13,589 bases of DNA from Melioribacteraceae bacterium (GTDB taxonomy: Bacteria; Bacteroidota; Ignavibacteria; Ignavibacteriales; Melioribacteraceae), in contig JAQICK010000217.1 in NCBI GenBank assembly GCA_027858595.1, forward strand, positions 1-13,589. Reading direction: 5' to 3'. The notes beneath the pieces were generated by a model. That model was not told the origin of the DNA. It worked only from the letters and a program-made list of their open reading frames with translations, and did no database searches. The stretch's first letter is position 1. The number at the start of each line of letters is the position of its first letter. Position numbers and translations under genes: made by a program. Of the stretch, positions 8,266 through 13,589 are shown piece by piece.

Positions 8266-10668
8266 ATGGAAGATAGAGAAAATAAAACACGACTTGCATT
8301 ACTAAGCATTCTTGAAGACCAGAAAAGGGTTGAAGATGCTTTAAGAGCAATTGTTAAAACATTTTCTCATGAAACCGGTAAAGATCTTTTTGAAAAAGTT
8401 TCAGCTCACATAGCTAAAACTCTTCAAGTTGATTATGTCTTTGTTGGCGAACTGGGTGGAAATAACGAAAAAGTAAAAGTAGTTGGCGGATTCGGGAAAG
8501 GTGAATTTTTAACTCCCTTTGAATATGATCTGAAAGATACACCGTGTGAGAAGGTAGTGGGAAGATCAACATGTGTACATTCTTCTGGAGTGCAGCAGCT
8601 TTTTCCAAAAGACATATTACTTGTTCAATTGGGCATTGAAGGATACCTAGGTACTCCCTTATTTTCTAAAAATAACCAACCCATTGGCATTATAGTCGTC
8701 CTAAATGAAAAAGCAATTCCAAATTCAGATCTAACTGAAGCAATATTTAATGTTTTTAGTGATAAAGTTGTTGCAGAAATAGAAAGGAGCAATTCCGAGA
8801 ATAATCTTAAACAAAGCGAATATTTATTAAACAAAACACAAGAAATAGCTAATGTAGGTAGTTGGGAAATTGAGCTGAAATCGAATATACTTACATGGAC
8901 AGACGAAACTTTTAGAATATTTGGGTATAAACCACAAGAATTTACTGTTACTTATGATGCATTTCTTGCAAGAGTTCACGCTGATGATAGAGAAGAGCTA
9001 AGTACATTATATACAGATTCTGTAAAAAATAAGATGCCTTATGATATAACTCATCGAGTTAATCGGAGTGATGGAGAAATTAGACTTGTTCGTGAAAAAT
9101 GTATCCACATATTGAATGAATGTGGTGAAGTAATTAAATCAATAGGAATGGTTCAGGATATTACCGAAAGTATAGAATCAGAAGAAAAAATAATACAGAG
9201 CGAGATAAAATATAAAACTATTGTTGATAATTCTTTAACCTCAATTTATACTTTTAATAACAAAAAGGAATTTACTGATGCAAATCTGGCAGGTATTCAA
9301 CTTTTAGGTTATTCAAAAAAAGAGTTGCTAAAACTATCAATGCCAGATGTTGATGCAAATACAGAAGCTGTGTTGCCTGCCCATGAAAATTTATTAAGTG
9401 GCGATAATCTTGTAAATTTTGAACACCAACTTATTAGAAAAAATGGTGAAATTATCACGGTATTAAATAATTCAATTTCATTAAAGGATGAAGTTGGAAA
9501 TGTAATTGGAATGCAAAGTTTCTTGTTAGACATCACAGTGCGCAAACAGGCCGAAGAATTATTAAAAGAGAGCGAAAAGAAGTTCCGTTCAGTTTGGGAA
9601 AATAGTACAGATGGAATGCGAATTACAAATGAAAAAGGAATTGCAATTTTGGTTAATGATGCATATTGCAAGCTGATGAAGAAATCGCAAGCTGAAATTG
9701 AAGGGAACCCAATGTCAGTTATCTACCAAGAAGATAGACAAGCAGACATTTTGAATAAACATCAAAAACGATTTCGTGCTCGCGAAATTCCCGAATTTTT
9801 AGAAACTGAAATTACACTTTATAATGGTACAAAACTATTTCTTGAATTATCCAATACATTTTTAGAAATTGAAAATCAACCAACATTATCGCTTAGTATT
9901 TTTAGGGATATAACTGAGCGTAAGCTAACCGAGCTAGAATTGATTGAATCAAAAGAAAAAGCTGAAGAATCAGAAAAGCTTAAAACAGAATTTCTTGCAC
10001 AAATATCGCACGAAATTAGAACCCCGCTTAATATAATCGTGAATAATTCTTCTTTATTAAGGGAGGAACTATATAATAAAGTTGATGCGGATTTCCATGG
10101 ATGTTTTGATAGCTTAGATATTGCCTCAAAGCGTATAATCAGAACTATAGATTTAATCCTTAATATGTCAGCAATTCAAACCGGCTCATTTGAGCTTTGG
10201 AATATGGAAATTGATTTGATAACGCAAATAATTCAACCCATAATAGTAGATCACAAGATTCTAGCAGAAAATAAGGGCTTATCTTTTTCTTTTCATTCAA
10301 AGGTTAATGACTCTAAACTATTTTCAGATGAATATTGTATAACTCACATTGTTTCTAATCTTATTGATAATGCAATTAAATTTACAGCTAAAGGACAAGT
10401 AAAAGTTTCATTGTATAGAAATAGTAATGCTAAACTTACTTTAGAAGTTTTAGATTCTGGTATTGGAATGACAGATGATTTCCAAAATGTTTTATTTGAA
10501 CCATTTTTACAAGAAGAACAAGGTTACGGAAGAAAATTTGACGGTAATGGTCTCGGACTTGCATTAGTTAAAAAATATTGTGAATTAATTAACGCTGATA
10601 TTTCTGTAGAGAGTAAAAAAAATATAGGCACAAAATTTAGTTTGATCTTTAATAGCGAGGTTATATAA
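8266..10668 (+). CDS. Cytoplasmic GAF-PAS-PAS-PAS sensor histidine kinase
   Basis: An 800-residue kinase without membrane segments. In order: a GAF domain (about 25-175, with the TPCEKVVGRSTCVHSSGVQ signature), PAS domains at about 187-301, 311-424 and 431-551, a short coil, HisKA (about 572-640) with H582 in QISHEIRTPLN, and HATPase_c (about 685-798) with N-box SNLIDNAIKF, G1 DSGIGM and G2 GNGLGLAL. All catalytic motifs are intact. A TTG at 8254 would add four residues; I prefer the ATG at 8266 because GGAAA lies just ahead of it, while nothing like a Shine-Dalgarno precedes the TTG. The stop overlaps the apparent start of the receiver at 10668, which is therefore the natural phospho-acceptor. 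The ligands of the GAF and PAS domains are unknown. Confidence 0.93.
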   Translation: MEDRENKTRLALLSILEDQKRVEDALRAIVKTFSHETGKDLFEKVSAHIAKTLQVDYVFVGELGGNNEKVKVVGGFGKGEFLTPFEYDLKDTPCEKVVGRSTCVHSSGVQQLFPKDILLVQLGIEGYLGTPLFSKNNQPIGIIVVLNEKAIPNSDLTEAIFNVFSDKVVAEIERSNSENNLKQSEYLLNKTQEIANVGSWEIELKSNILTWTDETFRIFGYKPQEFTVTYDAFLARVHADDREELSTLYTDSVKNKMPYDITHRVNRSDGEIRLVREKCIHILNECGEVIKSIGMVQDITESIESEEKIIQSEIKYKTIVDNSLTSIYTFNNKKEFTDANLAGIQLLGYSKKELLKLSMPDVDANTEAVLPAHENLLSGDNLVNFEHQLIRKNGEIITVLNNSISLKDEVGNVIGMQSFLLDITVRKQAEELLKESEKKFRSVWENSTDGMRITNEKGIAILVNDAYCKLMKKSQAEIEGNPMSVIYQEDRQADILNKHQKRFRAREIPEFLETEITLYNGTKLFLELSNTFLEIENQPTLSLSIFRDITERKLTELELIESKEKAEESEKLKTEFLAQISHEIRTPLNIIVNNSSLLREELYNKVDADFHGCFDSLDIASKRIIRTIDLILNMSAIQTGSFELWNMEIDLITQIIQPIIVDHKILAENKGLSFSFHSKVNDSKLFSDEYCITHIVSNLIDNAIKFTAKGQVKVSLYRNSNAKLTLEVLDSGIGMTDDFQNVLFEPFLQEEQGYGRKFDGNGLGLALVKKYCELINADISVESKKNIGTKFSLIFNSEVI
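10657..10660 (+). promoter_or_regulatory. Shine-Dalgarno deciding an ATT start at 10668
   Basis: GAGG lies 7 bases before ATT at 10668-10670, ideal spacing, but 25 bases before the first ATG at 10686. The latter has only A/T-rich sequence just upstream. This favours initiation at the ATT. Confidence 0.55.
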
Positions 10669-11033
10669 TTAAAAATATTTTACTAATGGAAGATGATATG
10701 CTTTCCCAAGATGCAATGAGAACATTGCTACATAAAATTTATGAAATTGATTATTGTGATTCTGCTGAGTTATTTTACTCAAGATTTGTTGATAAAAAAT
10801 ATGATATCATTTTAATGGATATTTCATTGAGAGGAGAAAAAGACGGATTACAGTTAACTCAAGAAATAAAAGAATTACCATTACATAAGGGCACGCCAAT
10901 CCTTTGTGTTACTGCTCACGCTTATAGTCGTGACAAAAAAAACGCTTATGATGCTGGTGTTGATTTCTATATGTCAAAACCCTTTTCAAAAGATGTTCTA
11001 ATTAATAAAATAAATGAATTAACTAGTATATAA
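10668..11033 (+). CDS. Stand-alone response regulator receiver, probable ATT start
   Basis: A single receiver domain. Read from ATT at 10668 it has 121 residues and begins (M)KNILLMEDD, which supplies the first beta strand of the fold. Read from the first ATG (10686) it has 115 residues and lacks that strand. Key residues, numbered from ATT: E8, D9 and D10, D51 in ILMDISL, T82 in VTAHA, and K104 in SKP. The ATT overlaps the upstream kinase stop (TAATT), where a TAATG junction would be usual, so a G-to-T change in the start codon is likely. Translational coupling to the kinase could help initiation. The gene is the probable partner of that kinase. The domain is certain; the start is moderately supported, and the conservative start is 10686. 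Confidence 0.85.
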   Translation: MKNILLMEDDMLSQDAMRTLLHKIYEIDYCDSAELFYSRFVDKKYDIILMDISLRGEKDGLQLTQEIKELPLHKGTPILCVTAHAYSRDKKNAYDAGVDFYMSKPFSKDVLINKINELTSI

Positions 11034-11068
11034 TTTTTAATGAGTATTTTATTTCGGCTAGGGAAAAC

Positions 11069-11107
11069 AAATAGTTGTTCCCATAATTAATACGAGAACA
11101 ACTATTT
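11069..11107. terminator. Hairpin between convergent genes, likely bidirectional terminator
   Basis: A perfect 12-bp stem (11069-11080 with 11096-11107) encloses a 15-base loop. It lies between the receiver stop (11033) and the pgk stop (11115, minus strand). The stem ends in AAATAG and CTATTT, giving short U runs on both strands. The stem is AT-rich and the U tracts are short, so strength is uncertain, but the position fits termination from both sides. Confidence 0.65.
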
Positions 11108-11114
11108 TATAATT

Positions 11115-12311
11115 TTATGCATCTGTTAATGCTTCAACTCCGGGAAGAATTTTCCCTTCTAAAAACTCTAATGAAGCTCCACCACCAGTTGATACGTGGG
11201 AAACTTTTTCATCGAGTCCTGCTTTTTTAATAGCAGCAGCAGAATCTCCACCACCAACAATTGTAATTGCTCCATTTTCTGTTGCTTCAACTAAAGCATT
11301 TGCAACTGCATTAGTTCCATCGGCAAAGTTAGAGAATTCAAAAACTCCCATTGGACCATTCCAAACAACTGTTTTACTTTTTTTAATTTCATTACTGAAA
11401 AGTTCAATTGTCTCTGGTCCAATATCCAAGCCCATTTGGTCAGATGGCATTGCATTAACTTTTACTATTTCCGAGGGAGAGTTATTATCAAAATCTTTTG
11501 CAATCTTAACGTCTGTTGGTAATAGAACTTTAACATTTGATTCACTAAATTTCCCAAGCATCTCTTTCGCCATTTCAACTTTATCAGCATCCAATAGCGA
11601 TGTTCCTATTTCAAATCCTTGTGCTTTATAAAATGTATACGCCATTCCCCCACCGATAATAAGCGTGTCAACCTTTTCAAGAAGTTTTTCTATTACATCA
11701 ATTTTGCCTGTAATTTTTGCTCCACCTAAAATTGCAGTGAAAGGTCTTTTGGGTTCAGCAATTGCACTGTGTAGATAATCCAATTCTTTTTGCATTAAAT
11801 ATCCTGCAACGCAAGTATCAATAAACTTGGTAACACCTTCTGTTGAAGCATGAGCACGGTGAGCAGTTCCAAAAGCATCGTTAACATAAATATCACCAAA
11901 AGCAGCAAGGGCTTTAGCAAACTCTTCTCCATTATCAGTTTCTGCTTTATGGAATCTAAGATTTTCAAGAAGAAGAACATCACCATCATTTAAATCAGCA
12001 ACTAATTTTTCAACATCAGCACCAACGGAATCCGAAGCAAGCTTTACATCTTTACTTAATAGTTCACTAAGTTTCTTAGCTACAGGAGCTAAACTGAACT
12101 CAGCTTTCACTTCACCTTTTGGTCTTCCAAGATGACTCATTAAAATTGCTTTTCCACCATCTTTAATTATTTTTTTTATTGTTGGTAAGGCAGCAGTAAT
12201 TCTTTTATCGTCAGTAATATTTTGGTTTTCATCTAACGGCACGTTAAAATCGACACGCACTAAAACACGTTTACCATTTAATTGTACATCATCAATTGTT
12301 AATTTATTCAT
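11115..12311 (-). CDS. pgk: Phosphoglycerate kinase
   Basis: A 398-residue cytoplasmic enzyme that transfers phosphate from 1,3-bisphosphoglycerate to ADP, giving ATP and 3-phosphoglycerate. The length is typical of bacterial PGK. Signatures: RVDFN (19-23), SHLGRP (59-64), LLENLRF (114-120), GGAK (196-199), WNGPMGVFE (317-325), GGGDS (353-357) and STGGGAS (374-380). The start at 12311 (MNKLTIDDV) is set by GAGAGG (12317-12322), 5 bases upstream. The longer frame from 12350 would begin inside the terminator hairpin and adds an un-PGK-like leader. It lies 69 bases downstream of gap, the usual glycolytic pairing, but a terminator intervenes. No broken motifs. Confidence 0.98.
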   Translation of the reverse strand: MNKLTIDDVQLNGKRVLVRVDFNVPLDENQNITDDKRITAALPTIKKIIKDGGKAILMSHLGRPKGEVKAEFSLAPVAKKLSELLSKDVKLASDSVGADVEKLVADLNDGDVLLLENLRFHKAETDNGEEFAKALAAFGDIYVNDAFGTAHRAHASTEGVTKFIDTCVAGYLMQKELDYLHSAIAEPKRPFTAILGGAKITGKIDVIEKLLEKVDTLIIGGGMAYTFYKAQGFEIGTSLLDADKVEMAKEMLGKFSESNVKVLLPTDVKIAKDFDNNSPSEIVKVNAMPSDQMGLDIGPETIELFSNEIKKSKTVVWNGPMGVFEFSNFADGTNAVANALVEATENGAITIVGGGDSAAAIKKAGLDEKVSHVSTGGGASLEFLEGKILPGVEALTDA

Positions 12312-12316
12312 TGTTT

Positions 12317-12322
12317 CCTCTC
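12317..12322 (-). promoter_or_regulatory. Shine-Dalgarno of pgk
   Basis: GAGAGG on the minus strand, 5 bases before the ATG at 12311. It decides the start against the upstream in-frame ATG at 12350. Confidence 0.7.
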
Positions 12323-12333
12323 TAAAATTTGAT

Positions 12334-12361
12334 AAAAAAAAAGACGGCAAAAGCCGTCTTT
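12334..12361 (-). terminator. Intrinsic terminator between gap and pgk
   Basis: On the minus strand a perfect 9-bp stem (AAAGACGGC / GCCGTCTTT, 12361-12353 with 12348-12340) with a 4-base loop is followed by an unbroken run of nine T (12342-12334). It starts about 20 bases after the gap stop codon and ends about 22 bases before the pgk ATG. This is the strongest terminator in the window. Confidence 0.9.
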
Positions 12362-12380
12362 AAAATTAAGAATACTAATT

Positions 12381-13379
12381 TTATTTGCTCGCCATATATT
12401 GCACTAGGTCAACAACTTTACATGAGTATCCCCATTCGTTATCATACCAAGAAACAACTTTAACAAAAGTTTCATTTAACATAATTCCAGCATCTGCATC
12501 AAATACAGAAGTTCTTTCTTCACCCAAGAAGTCATTAGAAACAACAGCGTCTTCTGTATATCCTAAAATTCCTTTAAGATTTGTTTCAGAAGCTTCTTTC
12601 ATAGCGGCTTTAATTGCTTCGTATGTAGTTGGTGTTTTTAGATTTACTGTTAAATCAACAACAGAAACATTTGGAGTTGGAACTCTAAAACTCATTCCAG
12701 TAAGTTTACCATTAAGTTCTGGAATAACTTTACCAACAGCTTTAGCTGCACCAGTTGATGAAGGAATAATATTTTGTCCAGCACCGCGTCCGCCTCTCCA
12801 ATCTTTCAATGAAGGAGCATCAACAGTTTTTTGTGTTGCAGTAGTTGCATGAATTGTAGTCATTAAACCACTTTCAATTCCAAATTTATCGTTTAGCACT
12901 TTTGCAACAGGAGCTAAACAGTTTGTAGTGCAAGATGCATTAGAAACAATGTCTTCGCCATTATAAGATTCGTGATTAACACCCATAACAAACATTGGAG
13001 TATCATCTTTTGAAGGAGCTGACAATACAACTTTTTTAGCACCAGCATCAATGTGGGCTTGAGCTTTCTCTTTTGTTAAGAAAAGTCCAGTTGATTCAAC
13101 AACATATTCTGCATCAACTTCGTTCCATTTTAAGTCTGCAGGATTTCTTTCAGCAGAAACTCTAATTGTGCTTCCGTTAACAAGTAAGTTACCATCAACA
13201 ACAGAAACTTCACCATTAAATCTTCCGTGAGTAGAATCATATTTTAACATGTAAGCAATATAATCTACATCTAGTAAATCGTTAATTCCTACAACTTCTA
13301 CTCCGTCTAATTCCATTGCACGTCTAAATACTAGACGACCAATTCTTCCAAATCCATTAATACCAATTTTAGTTGACAT
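12381..13379 (-). CDS. gap: Glyceraldehyde-3-phosphate dehydrogenase, type I
   Basis: A 332-residue cytoplasmic enzyme that oxidises glyceraldehyde 3-phosphate to 1,3-bisphosphoglycerate, the substrate of the neighbouring pgk. It shows the Rossmann start KIGINGFGRIGR, the active-site segment SNASCTTNC with catalytic C150, and the base H177 in TTIHATTATQKTVD. It also has WRGGRGAGQNIIPSSTGAAKAV and the C-terminal WYDNEWGYS. The D34 in GINDLLD and the overall pattern fit NAD preference. Length is typical. I set the start at 13379 (MSTKIG): the in-frame ATG at 13391 overlaps the GGAGG ribosome site, which lies 5 bases before 13379. A strong terminator follows the gene. Confidence 0.98.
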   Translation of the reverse strand: MSTKIGINGFGRIGRLVFRRAMELDGVEVVGINDLLDVDYIAYMLKYDSTHGRFNGEVSVVDGNLLVNGSTIRVSAERNPADLKWNEVDAEYVVESTGLFLTKEKAQAHIDAGAKKVVLSAPSKDDTPMFVMGVNHESYNGEDIVSNASCTTNCLAPVAKVLNDKFGIESGLMTTIHATTATQKTVDAPSLKDWRGGRGAGQNIIPSSTGAAKAVGKVIPELNGKLTGMSFRVPTPNVSVVDLTVNLKTPTTYEAIKAAMKEASETNLKGILGYTEDAVVSNDFLGEERTSVFDADAGIMLNETFVKVVSWYDNEWGYSCKVVDLVQYMASK

Positions 13380-13384
13380 TATTT

Positions 13385-13389
13385 CCTCC
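13385..13389 (-). promoter_or_regulatory. Shine-Dalgarno of gap
   Basis: GGAGG on the minus strand with a 5-base spacer to the ATG at 13379. The site itself occupies the codons that follow the alternative ATG at 13391, so it decides the start. Confidence 0.8.
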
Positions 13390-13461
13390 ATATATATTTA
13401 TCATTAATAAAAACATTTTAAAATTTTATAGAAGTAAAAATACTTCATTTTTTTATAATTG

Positions 13462-13492
13462 CAAAATTACTCAACTTTCCTAAATTATTCAA
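13462..13492 (-). promoter_or_regulatory. Candidate promoter of gap, TTG-N20-TAATTTTG
   Basis: On the minus strand TTG (13492-13490) is followed after 20 bases by TAATTTTG (13469-13462), matching the TTG-N19/20-TAnnTTTG pattern known from Bacteroidota. It would give a leader of about 75 bases. It lies between the 83-bp element and gap. In AT-rich DNA such matches also arise by chance. Confidence 0.35.
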
Positions 13493-13506
13493 TAGTTTTA
13501 GCCATA

Positions 13507-13589
13507 TTCAGCGATTCAGGGTAAAGACAAATATATAAATTGGCTGCCCTCCAAATATGCCAATATATAGTCCTCCCCATGTTAAACTT
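13507..13589 (-). repeat. 83-bp element, right copy (inverted repeat with 38-120)
   Basis: Exact reverse complement of 38-120. Read on the minus strand it points toward gap and ends 127 bases before the gap ATG. It runs to the window edge, so its true outer limit cannot be seen and the match may be longer than 83 bases. Confidence 0.9.

Noticed and set aside
12312..12350. ATG at 12350 as the start of pgk
   Set aside because: It falls in the loop region of the gap terminator and adds 13 residues unlike PGK; 12311 has a good ribosome site.
11795..12852. Open frames overlapping pgk and gap in other frames
   Set aside because: They are shadows of the two conserved glycolytic genes and show no recognisable protein features.
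13380..13391. ATG at 13391 as the start of gap
   Set aside because: The four extra codons contain the GGAGG ribosome site itself, and the conserved protein start fits 13379.
13431..13446. Small hairpin GAAGTA-AAAA-TACTTC followed by T on the plus strand
   Set aside because: The stem has only 6 AT-rich pairs and no plus-strand gene ends there; chance is likely in such AT-rich DNA.

Overview
The window is AT-rich bacterial DNA carrying a dense cluster of signal-transduction genes on the + strand, followed by a convergent pair of glycolytic genes (gap and pgk) on the - strand. Good Shine-Dalgarno sites precede several genes. The PAS-sensor tails of the type GRExRxxELK, the GxxExxY gene set in CGCAAAG-type repeats, and one candidate promoter of the TTG-N20-TAnnTTTG kind together suggest the Bacteroidota/Chlorobiota/Ignavibacteria part of the tree. 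That assignment is inference and only moderately secure.

Layout. 1-256: leader region with an 83-bp element (38-120). 257-3631: a membrane sensor with a periplasmic heme-c-type CxxCH domain, five PAS domains and a GAF domain, but no kinase domain. 3717-6146: a seven-TM PAS histidine kinase whose frame is intact except for one TAA at codon 634, between the phospho-accepting His and the ATPase domain. 6146-6739: an insertion-like module made of a GxxExxY (PD-(D/E)xK-fold) gene between two 99-bp direct repeats. 6814-8212: a stand-alone receiver and a receiver-PAS protein. 8266-10668: a soluble GAF-PAS-PAS-PAS histidine kinase. 10668-11033: a second stand-alone receiver, apparently starting at an ATT codon that overlaps the kinase stop. 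11069-11107: a convergent hairpin. 11115-12311 (-): pgk. 12334-12361: a strong minus-strand terminator between gap and pgk. 12381-13379 (-): gap. 13507-13589: a second, inverted, identical copy of the 83-bp element, running to the window edge.

How the parts may work together. The + strand genes look like a multi-input phosphorelay: a kinase-less heme/PAS sensor, two histidine kinases and three receivers. None of the receivers carries a DNA-binding or other recognised output domain, and no HPt domain is visible, so the output must lie elsewhere or act by protein contact. The broken kinase probably once fed the receiver at 6814. The GxxExxY module now lies between them.

Most unusual points: (1) the 83-bp element is present twice, each copy about 130 bp upstream of and co-oriented with the first gene of a transcription unit, so it is either a shared cis element, a dispersed repeat or an assembly-edge effect; (2) the single nonsense codon in an otherwise intact kinase; (3) the direct-repeat-flanked GxxExxY module; (4) the ATT start; (5) the terminator inside the gap-pgk pair.
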